Below are positions 12,901 to 22,345 of a DNA stretch of 64,000 bases, piece after piece. The stretch spans positions 2,967,501-3,031,500 of the forward strand of contig WPIO01000014.1 of the NCBI GenBank assembly GCA_009760855.2. Direction: 5' to 3'. This DNA is from Cristatella mucedo. Its lineage: Eukaryota; Bryozoa; Phylactolaemata; Cristatellidae. The number at the start of each line of letters is the position of its first letter. Within the stretch, counting starts at the first letter, position 1. The notes under the pieces were generated by a model, which made no database searches, was not told where the DNA came from, and saw nothing but the letters and a program-made list of their open reading frames with translations. A program made the translations under genes and the position numbers.

Positions 12901-15900
12901 TTAAATGAGGGACGATAGCCCAGCATGATACCGGCTAATTCCTGATGTAACGTAATGTATGTAATGTAATGTAATGTAATGTCTGTAACTCCGCAAAGTC
13001 ATAAATACCATGTGGATGCTACGCAGGAGAAATTTGCACAGCACACTCACTGCCTAAGCGGCTTTCGGTACGCATTCGGTAGCCAACAGACTTCGTCTCA
13101 CGCAACAAAGAGAAATTTGGAAGCATAGCAGAGTCAGGAGAGCAGTTGAGGTAGTGAGTAGCATGGAAGTAGCAGCTCAGGGCCACTGAAAAGGACGAGC
13201 CACAGTCGGCAGCAAGAGAGTAGTTGTTGTTGCGTAAGAATTGTGGAAGCGAATTTCACAGTCTAGGACCTGCAGAGATAAAGATTCTGTCGCCAACGGT
13301 CTTTAAGTGGAGGAATGGAACAGCTAATTTTTTGTCCACACAGGATCTGATGGCGAGAGCAGGCTGAAACTGATGCAGCAGTCCAGCTAGGTATGAAGGA
13401 GCCAAGCCGTGGCGGGCTTTGTGGGTCAGGGTAAGAACTAATGCCGTCCTAAATAAGCAGGCATGCCGCCATGCTAGCCAGGAATTTCTTAGTAGCGACG
13501 GTCGGATCTGATAAGTAGTTCTCAATGCCTGGTTCCCTATTTGATATACGCTCGACTTCCTTCTGCTCTTTGAGCCCTTTTCTCGAGTTCTCCTGGGTGT
13601 ACCTCGAAGCCCGCCATCCTCGTTCGTCAAAGCGAGCGATAGATTATAAAATGGTTTCATGAACGGCACCGAAGCCACCCTGCTTCGGCGCCGTGCATGA
13701 AGCTCTATAGCTACGGCATACTCCCACTGACGATCTCGTCCGGATAACTTATTTCCGTATTTACCCAGGCCGTTGCCTTCGATTGCCGTGAATTCTCCTC
13801 GCATGTACGTTCAAGATTGGTTGATAGGACGCGGTTGCACTTTTGATACAGCACACTGTTACGCAAGAAAAATGTGATCTTCTCCCACCAGCTTTGTTTG
13901 TAATTGTAACAAACAATCATAGATTATTGCGTTGTCTCGGACAATTGAAGTCAATTGCCATGGATTGCCCAAGGCTGAACGCGAAAAAGGACACCATGTG
14001 CGCCAACAGTGAGCGTTATGTAGTAGGATAATTACAAATTCAAACAGCCAATTTCCAGCAAATTTGAACCTCATTACTTCAGGGACCGGGCCATTGCCGT
14101 CGATTGCCGTGCGTTGCCCTCTATTGTGCCTTTGTCGATTGCTTAAAAGGATGTGGCTGCACTTTCTTTTAATGCAGTGTAGTGCTATTGCAAGAAAAGT
14201 TGGAGCTTCTCTCAGCAACTGTCGGTCCATTTATAACTGTCCGTTATGGATTGGCCCTTTTTCCAGGGCCATTGCCGTCGATTGCCGTGGATTGCCATCA
14301 ATTGAACGCGTACCATGGGTAAAAATTATGCGCGCATACAGTTACATGTTACGTGGAATAAGAGTTGCAGTTTATTGCAGCCAATCTTGTCAATTTTCCA
14401 CAGATTTCGCTATCGGCACCTACCATTGTTGTTGATTGCCGTGCATTTGTGACAGTTAACAAACAAAGCAACTTGAAAGTTTTACGGTTTTACTTTAAAC
14501 ATAGCGGAATGTTATATGTAATGACAATTGAGGCTTCCGCACTGCCAATTTCTCTTCAATTCGCCGGGAATTGGGGTATTGGTCCAGGACATTGCTGTCG
14601 ATTGCCGTTCATTGCTCACGATTGTACGTGCGCGATTGGTTCAAATGATTTTATTGCACTTTGAACACAGTGGGTTGTGAAAGGTAAGATATATTTGATC
14701 TTGGTCCAGTCACTTTCCAGTGATTTGCGGTGGACCATAATGGATTGCGGTATTTGCCCGGGCCATTGCCGTCTGTTGCTGTGCATCGCCCAAGATTGAA
14801 TGGTCGGGGCTTGTTGAAAGCATGTGTGCACGCCGTGAGATGTTACGTTGAATGAGAATTGGAGCTTGGTGCAGCCGATTTCTCGTCGATTTGCCACGGA
14901 TTTCAGTATTTGTCCCTGCCATTGCTGTCAATTGCCGTGTATTGTTGACAATTAACGTGGAAAATAGCTTAAAAGTTCTACGATTTAACTTTTAGCACAC
15001 AGAAATGTGAAATTCGATGATTATAGGCACTTCGTGCAGCCAATTTAGTTTCAACTTGCCACGGATTGTAGTGGATTGCTGCTTCGAGCCGAGCCGTTGC
15101 AGTAGATTGCCATGCATTGCCCGAAATTGTAGGAGTAAAATTGCTTAAAATGATGTAGTTAATTTGACTTTAATCAGTGTGCTTTGTAACATGCATTAAA
15201 AATTGGAGCATTGTGAAACTAATTTCAGGGCATTTTGCATCAGATTGATGTAAGTTGAGATATTGGTCTGGGCCATTGCAGTCAATTGCACTGCATTGCT
15301 GCCGAATGATCGAGGCGATTGAAGTGAAACTGTGGGATTACACAATAACCAAAAATTAGAGCAACGTGCCATCATTATTAGAGCTTAAAGTGTACGTATT
15401 ACGAATCGTCCAGCAACAACCTATGTCGCTCAACTCACAGGAGTTCTGGATATATGTAACTCACCCACGCTCGGAAACGTTCATATCTATTGGCAGATAG
15501 GGCGCTGCCGTCGCGAAGTCCCAGAACGAGTACGCTCCATACTTGTGCAGCAGCTCCGCAACAGCGACCGTGTCCGTAACTATTCCAGTAATGTTGCTAG
15601 CAGCGTTGAGTGAAGCCATCATGGTCTTGCCGCCAGATCCACATTCCTGGAAAAAGCTTGAGCGTCACCGATACTTTACTTTACGCCGAGAAGTGTTAGG
15701 AAAAGTTAGAGTTTGAAAAGTTGTTAAGAAAAGCCGAATGCAGACACCGAGAGCAGATTTAGATTTTGAAAAGACGTTGTGAGGACTTACGATTAGTTTG
15801 CTTTCAAGATCCGCCAAGTCCAAGCAACCACGCTCCGTTTCCTTTATTCTCACAACCTTAAGGTCAACATTAAAATATAACAATGGAACAAAGGCCAGCT

Positions 15901-18900
15901 GCTAAATGCTGAAAATGATTTTTTATTAGGTATGCAAGCAAGAACCATTGCAAAAATGAGTTAGCTTCATCGCTGTGCCCGCTAACAATCATTTGGAAGA
16001 CGCAGCTCCACCTTAGAGGTACCTCGTAGCCTGCTTCCATCCACGGCAACAAATTGGAGTGATGCTCGAACGGACTCACGAAAACAACCTACGAAATAAA
16101 AGCCTTATAGAACACGAGACGCCGGTGTAGCTGCGGGGGGGGGGGTGGTCTACTCCGAAGCATCGATGCTCATCGTGTTGGATTCACTGTCCTCTCTAAG
16201 CTTCAGCACACCTATGAGCTTATGTATAGCAGCTGTGGTGCCACTACCAACGAATATGACAACGTCGTCCGGTCCAGCATTGACGGATCACTTCCCTAAA
16301 AGCAGATATTAATCCATTTGCTATTTGATCACGCTTCCTTTACAACATATGTAAAGTGCCTAGAAAGAGATTAATTTCTCTGATGCTTCTATACAAACGT
16401 ATTATTATTAATTTTACAATTTGTTCAACCTAAGAAATCCTCTTGCTACGTTGCCAGATGCAAAACTGTTGCCTAAAAGACTCATGAGGGTTGCTCTTTT
16501 GTTTAAATACGCTCTTTATTTCGATTCTACAGCTCACGTTTGAGCTCAGTCATAGAATGTATTTGCTATGGCCGACTCTACTTCAAAGCACTCAAAGTTC
16601 GGCCTTCGAACTTAAATGTAGCAACACAGACCACATCTACTCCGGCACCACTTCGGGCAGCTTTGTCAAACAGATCCAGTTGTTTACAGCTTGCAAGCCT
16701 GCGACGTTTTTTTTAGACTATTCGGGAACCAAACAAACAGTGCACCTGTGAACTAAATACAATTTAAAGCGGCAACAAGCACTGTTTCATTCCTAATTAA
16801 AATTTTCAGGCTTGATAATCGGCTCGCCAGCAGCACTCGACGTACACTTCGAGCTCCTGTCTGCATGCCCTAGCTAAGCCAGCTAACGCCATTTCTTTTT
16901 TACAAGCTTTACAGTGCTGTGAGTATTTTACTTCTCGGTGCTATGAGGATATTCGGTGTTTTAATTTTCCCATATTTATGCCCAGGTCGTAATTCACGGT
17001 GGCCAGTGCCACAAAGTTTAAGATGAGGCAAACCTGGTCGAAGTTTGGCTTTACTTGAATAGAAATTCAAATAATACTCATGGAAAACATTTTTTCACAC
17101 TCAGAACCGGAGCACAACCTGCTTTGCAGAATACTTGAAATGCTTGAGTGACTTACTTAGCATCGTGTCTATACTTGGTCGTCTGCCTCGCCGTAATGCA
17201 CGTTGTCGTGTGTGTGTTTGCGTAGAATGACTTTACGTACTTGTCGACGTACTCCTCTATGCATCGAAGAGGCCTACGGAATTTTTTGTAGAAAAGGAGG
17301 CATTAAGGGCAACAATAAGCCTTCGCTGGCTCATACAAGTCGTCTGCTTACCTTCCGGAAGCGGTGTAATCGCAATAGAGTACTACAAATAGCAAGTTTG
17401 TTTCAATAAGACAAGATGTCACTGCCAGTAGCTCTGAGGCAATAAAAGATGTTATTTTAAATACAGGCACATAGTTGAACCAGATGTGCATAAGAGTGAT
17501 CAATACAAAATAGCAAAAACAACAGAAAATGCGTACACCACTCGAAAAGATTTAATTAATTTCTATGTACTTCTATTTTCTGGAAAGGAAAATATGTCAA
17601 TCGATTAGAACCTTATTAAATTCCAGTGCACGTAAGTATACAAAGGACAATTGACACCGATGGCGTAAATGCTGCGAGGGACAAACAAGTCTATCTCTTC
17701 TTTTTCAAGCGTGGTCAAGTCGACGGATGTGGAAATGAGTTCGAGGCTTTGGAAGCATGCGAAGTGGAGACAGAGTCTGACAAGCATTGTAGGCTGTTTT
17801 AGACGCACAGATACACGACTTGAGTGGTAATAGCTAGGGGTAAGATGCAAAGCTTCATTATGAAGTACTTCCTATGAGAAGTATGTCAAAAAGAGCAAGA
17901 TAATGGAGGAGTTAAACGTGAGTAACGGAACCTTGAAGTCGATACCCTACCTGAGGGGTAGCCAGGGCAGGTCGGTGAGAAGCAATTTCATGTGGCAACT
18001 GCAGCATTCAAGACTGACGAGCTTAGCTGCAGACATTTTACCAGCTCTACACGCTCTATCTCCTAGACTGCAAAACCGGAAAGTAGCGAGTACCAGATGT
18101 CTACACGATATGTCGTAAATGAATGCACAAGCACAGCTGTGGTATCCTTATCTAAGGAATGCCGAATTTTCGCAATGCTACGAAGGCGAAAATATTCCTC
18201 GCAATGCTACGAAGCACAAAATGAGTAGGCTTGGCTATCAAGCTAATGCGGTCATTTAGGGTGTTGTTATGTTTGAAAATAACACTCCGATTTTGCAAAA
18301 ACACTGCAAAACATATTCTGAATCCTTACCAATTTCTGACTCACGCTTGGTTTTCCAATGACTACCAAACTGTTTTTTTCATTCATTTAGGTAAGGCTTG
18401 CTGGAATCCAAGTTTTTACTGTCAGCTCATAATTCTGTAGTGGAGCTGAGAGAGTTTGCGATGCTGAAGCAGTAAGAACCTAGCTAATGATGTAAGGAGG
18501 TCTCTCATCCTGACCGAAGTCGTGGGTTCGAATCATGCAGTGGGCGATCCTTTATTGCCAACTGCAAGCGGTGATGATAGCCGAGATAAGGCTCCTCTGC
18601 CACTATGCAAATGAGGCTGTTAATGCAGCTAAGACTAACTAAGTTTAAAGAACAAGTACAGCTGCGTTCGTCATCCGCATAAAAATGAAGCCTTGATTAT
18701 ATGTTTGGCGATTACACCAGCGAGATGGACCTATAAATTGCGAAGAGAAGTGGACCTGGAACAAATTTCGGGTGTAATCCATACTTTAAAGGCTCGCCGG
18801 ATAAGCATTGGTCGCTGATGTCTAAATTGTGGAATTGGAATTTGCGCTGAGATATAACCTGGCCAATTGTAGTGCATTACTACTGATGCCCAGGCTAGAC

Positions 18901-21210
18901 GATAAGACCTTAAGGACTTTTTTATTAGTGCTATCAAAAGATGCCGAGAGATTCAGAAATTCTAGCAGATACTGTCGACCTTAACCAGCCTTGCTGAGAA
19001 TTTGTCTATATATTCATAGTATTTTACACTCGGTAGAGTGATTAGCTTTCTAAAACTTGAGTGGAACTCACTTGCTGATTTTGAGGCTTTGGTATAGGAT
19101 TATAAACGGTCTACCACTGCTCATTCCAGTGTCCTTGATTGGCATAGCAATAGGAGGTAGTTTTCTAATCCCATCTGTTTTTCTGAAAAAGCTAGAAAAA
19201 TAATCGGCTAAATCACTAGACCATAAGGTAGGGTGCTGACCTGAAATCTGTTGAAGATTTATCATAAAAATATAAAAATATAACTCATTTGCATAGCACT
19301 CCAAGAGAACTTAATCTCTATTCAGGCGCTTCACATATGTCTCGGTGCTCGAGCCCGCGATCTCAGCCAGACCTTGCTTGGGGCGAGCACCTTAAGCGCT
19401 AGACCATATCAGCTCGGCACGATTAAAGGGCTATATCCGCATTAGCGGAATGTACATTGGCGACTCCACTTTGCTCGCTTTGAAGCAGTACTTGGCCTAT
19501 GCTAGAATTGATTGGTACGAACTACAAAAGTCCTCTTCAATATACAATTGTTGGTCATTCCTTATTTCATGCCCTTTTTCAAGCTTCCGTTTAGTAGTTA
19601 TGGCCAGGTTAAGGTCTAAAGTAAACCATAAGCAAGCTGCACCGAGCGACAAGTCTATCTCAGATACCGAGTACTTTATACACAACAGAAACAGGCCCAG
19701 GCCAGTTTATGAACTATAGGCTGTCACCGGGATACAGGTTTTCCGCCCTTTCTCGCGTGTACACCCAAGGCAGTCCTTTTATTACATGGACGTGCATTAT
19801 TGTGCACTATCGGGCCATTGTCTTTGCCGAAACAGCTCGACCGCTAGAGGCAGCTCGGGTGGACGAATGCCTGGACGAATTAAGATGGTTGAGTCCTAAA
19901 TCAGGCACATCTTAACTGCCGAGATTTTAGTCGTGCTTAATGATTTTGTACCGTAGCAGTTGAACCCTTAGCAGCTGAGCTGATTTGAGCACTAGGCTTT
20001 TAGTTGTGCTAGAGCTGTTTACGTCGCATCGGCTATTGTACGCCTGCATTCCTCCAGCACTTTCCAATTGAATTTTCAAGCTATGGATATGAATTTGAGG
20101 TCTTGGCTCTCTTCCTTGATGCTGTACCCACCTAATAACGGTATATTTCCAACGAGTGCCACTGGCTAAGCCATGAAGTTGGAGGTCATTTGCATGAAAA
20201 CACTCCCGCTCAATTGTAAGAAATCGTGTAATCCAACCCGAGCCACCGCCTTTTATAATATGGAATTAAGACTGCGGCTTCGAGCAGCTTTTTTTTAAAA
20301 CTGCAGGTGGATCTTAGTGATTTTAGTGGATCACAGTTATTCAGGTAGACCCATTATAAACCACTATCAAAGCATTTGTGGGGGAATATTTAGCTCTAAA
20401 TCCCGATTATAGCTTTCTGGCAAGATGTAGTGGGACGTTGTACTTGTTTAGCTGCTGAGCCACTACTCGTTCAAGTGTTTTTGACAAAAAACACCTAAAG
20501 GAAGACTGGAAAAATTCATTTAGGTTCTCATGATCTATGGTAGGCTTTTTATTAATGGCCGTACTATAGTTGTTGTCAGAGAAGCATAGAATTCACGAGT
20601 AACTTGGGACGAATTGACAATATTTTGTAAAGGTGAGCCCAACTAGTCTATGCACCTCATAAGGATAACTGTTGGGACGAAGTCGAGATGACCAGTGACC
20701 TTTCTATCTTGGGGTAAAGATCTAGCGATAGGCTTAGTTTCAGAAAGAGTGAATGAGGATAGAAAAAACAGAGCTAGGTGGCATAAGTTTGCAATATCTG
20801 AATTCGTGTGTCGAAGCAGAATCTGGAACAGGCTAATAAACCTGTCAGCAATTAGCTAATTTCTTGTACATCCCATGCAAAATGACAGCTAATATCGGTC
20901 TTTGACAGACGTACCAGTCCTGTGATACGTCTATGCTAGTCACTGAAAAAAACGCAACTGACTTGGCTACATTAACCTTCAATAAAGTGCATACTATCGC
21001 AGGCTACATTGGTCTTTAGCACAAAGGACATTCAGCAGCCCAGCCTAGATGCTGACTCGCCCGGCCAAGATCGCGGAACGCACCTGCTTGTTTTCCAAAC
21101 GGGCTTTCAAATAAAGTACCGTCACCGATAATTTCATCGTGTATGAGCTTCATCAATGTAGAGTAGTGGCTGCTCTCACGCTGGCAGCCTTGAGACAGCC
21201 TGTTTCCCAT
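3842..21210 (-). CDS. class-V aminotransferase-fold PLP enzyme (cysteine-desulfurase-like), partial gene
   Basis: Nine exons on the minus strand join in compatible phases, apart from the frameshift and unresolved donor of exon 4 noted under that exon. In order they carry IIGDGTLFESPFG, YCDYTASGR, ANTHTTTC, DDVVIFVGSGTTAAIHKL, FEHHSNLLPW, a DLADLESKL linker, NAASNITGIVTDT with SFWDFATAAPY, SPHKFFGGPGTPG and GAGGGTV. This is the order in the class-V aminotransferase/selenocysteine-lyase family. The lysine of SPHK should form the Schiff base with pyridoxal phosphate, and the GSGTT and EHHSNLLPW motifs line the cofactor site (family knowledge). The physiological substrate cannot be deduced. The C-terminal third (usual REEGGTP region) is missing, presumably beyond the left edge. 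The exon at 16295 carries a frameshift, so the allele may be broken or the sequence may contain an error. Identification of the family is confident; the exact subfamily is not. Confidence 0.85.
4150..4420 (-). mobile_element. two LINE family A 3' tails in tandem
   Basis: An (ATA/TAA)n tract is followed by the reverse-complement tail (GCCCTCAGAGAACTTAATC, GGCGCTTTACATTTGCTGC), then a second diverged copy from about 4300. Only tails are present, so both are extreme 5' truncations or one duplication. Confidence 0.75.
4938..5290 (-). mobile_element. LINE family A, 5'-truncated
   Basis: Reverse-complement family A tail with an (AAT)n start, the GCATGC-rich 3' UTR around 5080-5110, and the last codons of the ORF (SPDLxxFKKxL region) near 5160-5220. 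Decayed. Confidence 0.7.
5291..8110. other. no gene recognised apart from repeat pieces
   Basis: Holds a small family A tail at about 6395-6455 (minus), the SINE C copy listed at 6775 and a possible dispersed repeat near 5780-5890 that resembles sequence near 24430-24520. Open frames at 5980-6259, 6860-7066 and 7139-7330 show no recognisable domain or good splice sites and are not called. Confidence 0.4.
6775..6915 (-). mobile_element. tRNA-derived SINE, family C
   Basis: Reverse orientation: GACTCGAACCCGCGACC is the complement of a tRNA B box, and the flanking pieces (AAGAGCCAT, GCAGCAAAGAGG, CATCTTACCTCG) match the other SINE C copies. No cloverleaf can be folded, so it is not a tRNA gene. 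Confidence 0.6.
8115..8400 (+). mobile_element. SINE C fragment followed by LINE family A ORF end
   Basis: 8115-8200 has CCCTGCAGCAGGCGATCC and GATAGCCGCTACGGCTC, a partial SINE C. From about 8215 the plus strand reads a decayed reverse-transcriptase C-terminus (APRALNSLPTYL, SSDFTQFKVKLK), the WNSLP...F-K-L signature seen in the better copies. Confidence 0.65.
8401..9314. other. no gene recognised
   Basis: Unique-looking sequence in an intron of gene 1. The open frame at 9039-9398 overlaps a true exon on the other strand and has no recognisable domain. Confidence 0.4.
9315..9373 (-). CDS. gene 1 exon 8, PLP-lysine exon
   Basis: The acceptor TTTTTTCTCTTGCAG precedes 9373 and the donor GTGAGC follows 9315. 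The 59 bp read one base completing a glycine, 19 codons containing YKDAIFCSPHKFFGGPGTP, and one base of the next glycine. HK in SPHK is the expected internal-aldimine lysine context of class-V aminotransferases. Entry and exit phases match the exons at 15465 and 3915. Confidence 0.85.
9490..9740 (+). other. unrecognised open frame, possible coding relic
   Basis: The plus strand is open for about 84 codons (HLAKLDPLFSAAE ... FAKHKLEASFIKYPGNEIQ), ends at 9739, and the same frame continues past the stop with protein-like composition (KVSEQLNLNPFALSAHKEK) to about 9820. I do not recognise a family. It could be a retrocopy or transposase remnant, or chance. Confidence 0.2.
9741..10999. other. no gene recognised
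   Basis: Intronic sequence of gene 1. Open frames at 10018-10266 and 10622-10909 have no identifiable motifs or paired splice sites. Confidence 0.4.
11000..11335 (+). mobile_element. LINE family A, 5'-truncated, decayed
   Basis: The plus strand retains the ORF end (CCAAAAGCCTGGGTCTC, the equivalent of PKAWNSL; CCCCTGACTTTACGAC, SPDFT), the 3' UTR GTGCTGACACTGTGCATG and the tail GTACCTAGAAAAAGC...GAGGGTTCTATGC. Confidence 0.7.
11640..11985 (+). mobile_element. LINE family B 3' end
   Basis: Plus-strand remnants of the family B C-terminal region: GCTGCTGACTATG, CCTCAACTGTCTCCTGACTC, GAAGTCTGTTGGCTACCGAATGCG, ending in the TTACAGACGGCG tail and TACATTGTATTACATTATG. Confidence 0.7.
12040..12880 (-). 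mobile_element. LINE family A-like reverse transcriptase fragment
   Basis: The minus strand encodes pieces of a reverse transcriptase in broken frames: LGSLVFTVHTLPL and FYFFADDIQ (the FADD catalytic box) at 12056-12274, upstream LARKSLVMHCNGF at 12223-12480, and earlier SSTVPIKDT near 12640. Order and spacing match the RT of the fuller family A copies at 38436 and 46235. Frameshifts make it non-functional. Confidence 0.8.
12945..13445 (-). mobile_element. LINE family B 3' end with (TGTAA)n-type tail
   Basis: Starts in GTAATGTAATGTAATG at 12955-12980, the reverse complement of the family B tail, then 3' UTR and the ORF end encoding HGLAPSYLAGLLHQF and LKTVGDRIFISAGPRL. The similarity stops near 13445 (5' truncation). 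The open frame then runs on to 13804 into unrelated DNA. Confidence 0.85.
13745..15340. repeat. satellite-like tandem array, about ten diverged ~165-bp units
   Basis: A GGGCCATTGCCGTCGATTGCC-like core recurs with starts near 13768, 13943, 14089, 14269, 14425, 14588, 14760, 14918, 15100 and 15270, spacing 146-182 bp. Between cores each unit repeats GTGGTTGCACTTT, a TGTTACG motif, a TTGGAGCTT motif and a GCCAATTT motif in the same order. The array lies in the intron of gene 1 between 9373 and 15465. Confidence 0.85.
15465..15646 (-). CDS. gene 1 exon 7
   Basis: The acceptor CTTTTTCCAG precedes 15646 and the donor GTGAGT follows 15465. The 182 bp encode 60 codons plus two bases: ECGSGGKTMMASLNAASNI, then TGIVTDTVAVAELLHKYG and YSFWDFATAAPYLPIDM. 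SxxSAASNxTGI and SFWDYATAAPY are typical of this aminotransferase group; the aspartate of FWDF is the residue expected to bind the pyridine nitrogen. The exon ends in phase 2, matching the exon at 9373. Confidence 0.88.
15791..15856 (-). CDS. gene 1 exon 6
   Basis: 66 bp between AG at 15857-15858 and the perfect donor GTAAGT. It reads VVRIKETERGCLDLADLESK plus LI, 22 codons in phase 0. It is the usual beta-strand, variable loop and D-x-x-x-L-E segment between the EHHSN and ASN motifs of the family. Confidence 0.82.
16023..16088 (-). CDS. gene 1 exon 5
   Basis: 66 bp, 22 codons in phase 0 after the acceptor ATTTCGTAG and before GTACCT. It reads VVFVSPFEHHSNLLPWMEAG and then YE. The EHHSNLLPW motif (usually PYEHHSNxLPW) contributes to PLP binding in class-V aminotransferases. 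Confidence 0.88.
16150..16295 (-). pseudogene. gene 1 exon 4, frameshifted
   Basis: The acceptor CTGCTTTTAG precedes 16295. With the phase dictated by exon 3 the exon begins KEVIRQ and then shifts; the next frame reads VNAGPDDVVIFVGSGTT and AAIHKLIGVL, the expected glycine-rich PLP phosphate-binding segment. Both stretches are correct family sequence but sit in different frames, overlapping over CGTCAA. The reading frame of the second part stays open to a TAG at 16150-16152. Its donor is unclear: a GTGCTG after HKLIG gives phase 0 but would shorten the loop, and a run of cytosines follows in the next intron. Confidence 0.75.
16330..16415 (+). mobile_element. LINE family A tail only
   Basis: ACATATGTAAAGTGCCTAG, AGAGATTAATTTCTCTGATG and a short (ATT)n: an extreme 5' truncation on the plus strand, 35 bp upstream of the acceptor side of gene 1 exon 4. 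Confidence 0.75.
17157..17273 (-). CDS. gene 1 exon 3
   Basis: 117 bp between the acceptor TTCCGTAG and the perfect donor GTAAGT. One base completes arginine, then PLRCIEEYVDKYVKSFYANT and HTTTCITARQTTKYRHDA, ending with two bases of lysine. The block RxLxxIExYI...YxNTHTxxS...QTxxxR is diagnostic of the aminotransferase family. The phase continues directly into exon 4. Confidence 0.88.
17352..17382 (-). CDS. gene 1 exon 2, 31-bp micro-exon
   Basis: The acceptor GCTATTTGTAG precedes 17382 and the donor GTAAGC follows 17352. The 31 bp read (V)LYCDYTASG(R), with the first and last codons split. The motif YADYTASGR is the signature following the N-terminal TPFG loop in this family. The intron to exon 3 is only 78 bp. 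Confidence 0.85.
17690..18130 (-). mobile_element. LINE family A ORF end, decayed
   Basis: Reverse-complement matches to the RT C-terminus: CAAGTCGACGGATGTGGAAATG with GCTTTGGAAGCATGCG at 17715-17765, and ACCTTGAAGTCGATACCC with GGGTAGCCAGGGCAGG and GGCAACTGC at 17930-18005. Deletions separate the blocks. Confidence 0.65.
18480..18645 (+). mobile_element. tRNA-derived SINE, family C
   Basis: Plus orientation: GTCGTGGGTTCGAATCATGC holds a B-box-like sequence, followed by GGGCGATCCTTTATTGCC, CAAGCGGTGATGATAGCC, and the tail CTGCCACTATGCAAATGAGG. No intact tRNA fold. Confidence 0.75.
18720..19265 (-). mobile_element. LINE family A RT fragment, internally deleted
   Basis: The minus strand gives DLADYFSSFFRKTDGIR near 19230, then after a deletion LSASFDSTNKKVL near 18920 (the [16 protein letters not shown] box). 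Stops and indels throughout. SINE D lies against its upstream side. Confidence 0.65.
19270..19425 (-). mobile_element. tRNA-derived SINE, family D
   Basis: Reverse orientation: ATAACTCATTTGCATAGCAC, AGAGAACTTAATCTCTATTC, then CTCGAGCCCGCGATCTCAGC and GGGGCGAGCACC. Same organisation as the copy at 205. Confidence 0.75.
20280..20790 (-). mobile_element. LINE family A RT N-terminal fragment
   Basis: In broken minus-strand frames one reads LMRCID-LGSPLQNIVNSS, TTTIVRPLIKS, LNEFFQSS and ERVVAQQLNKY. These are the RT motif 0-1 segments seen at 48448-48741 in another copy. Old and disrupted. Confidence 0.65.
21084..21210 (-). CDS. gene 1 exon 1 (N-terminus, start uncertain)
   Basis: The open frame reads from an ATG at 21208-21210 through LMKLIHDEIIGDGTLFESPF and GKQA, then one base before the donor GTGCGT. 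IGxxTxFxTPFGxR is the N-terminal motif of this aminotransferase family, and the phase fits exon 2. A second in-frame ATG at 21151-21153 could be the real start; an upstream acceptor (CTGCCAG) is also possible. Confidence 0.7.
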
Positions 21211-21642
21211 TCTGGAATCTGTACAGCAGAGAGCCTTCGCTCAGGAACCAGCCACAGCAATGACTGCATGAAATAGCCAAGTATTTGAACCCGATCGACG
21301 TTAACACGCAGGTCAGCATACGCCAGAAGGTTAGACTGGCGTATAATGGCGTGAGCGAAACCTTTAAAGCAAGGAGGGTGCATGATGTCACATGCCAACG
21401 GCCTTCGCGAAACTGCACTGAAGCACTAAGTACGAGGCAGAACCTCGCTCCGCTATGCACGGCGCGGCTGTGCCGGTATTTACAGAAGGCACACAGAGGG
21501 CAGCAGTCGTGAGCTTTTCACTCAGCGAGTTCGAAATCGAGCGTGTAACATCACGTGGGCCAAGCATGCTCCGATGCTACCCAGAATGGCAGCCGAAGCA
21601 GTTGCCATGTTCAGTCGTTAGCCCACGTTCGGTCGTAATCTT

Positions 21643-22345
21643 ATAAAAATAATAATAATAATAATAATGCACTTCATAAAGCGCCCTCAGAGAACTCAAT
21701 CTCTCTCTAGGCGCTTTACATTTGCTGCAAAGAGAAATGCAATTGAATGGTGAGTAATATCATGCTTGATGAACAGCATGAATAACATGGTTAGGGGTGA
21801 CATGCACAGGGTCAGCATGCTAGCTTGGTTAGTGGCAGCATGCACAGTGTCAGCATGCATAAACACATCAAGGACGAATCATGGGAACCCACAAAATGCT
21901 GTCCTGAATAGGTGTGTTTTTAAGTTTTTTTTAGTGCGGTCAAGTCAGTGGATGTTGTGACGCAAGTCGGGAGGGAGTTCCACGCTTTGGGAGCATACGA
22001 ACTAAATGCACGGTCTTCAAAGTATTTGAGGTTTGTACGAGGTATTGGTAAACTATTGGATTCCGAAAAGCGGGTGGTACGATACTTGGCCTGGCGGGGG
22101 AGTAGATCTGAGAGATAGGCTGGAGCCAAAGAATGAAGTGACCTATAAGTGAGAGACAAAACCTTGAAGTCGATGCGTTGCTTGACTGGTAGCCAATGCA
22201 GGTCGGCGAAAAGTGGTGTGATATGGCAACTGCGACGCTCACCATAGACAAGCCTAGCTGTGGAGTTTTGCACCAGCTGTAGTCGCCTGATTGCACATGC
22301 TGGTAGGCCAGCAAGCGAGTTAGTTACAGAGGTCAAGAAGAGATG
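21643..22345 (-). mobile_element. LINE family A, 5'-truncated, well preserved
   Basis: (AATAAT)n, conserved tail, GCATGC-rich 3' UTR and an uninterrupted RT C-terminus on the minus strand of 138 codons (21920-22336): [52 protein letters not shown]. Together with the copies at 37738, 54330 and 56615 it is among the least diverged, so probably young. Confidence 0.88.

Noticed and set aside
13256-13804. 182-codon minus-strand open frame as a novel gene
   Set aside because: Its 3' part is the family B LINE end; the rest is an open run into unrelated sequence and the satellite array edge.
13745-15340. CRISPR-like repeat-spacer array
   Set aside because: The repeats are diverged, about 165 bp long with homologous content throughout, and the genome is eukaryotic; this is a satellite array.
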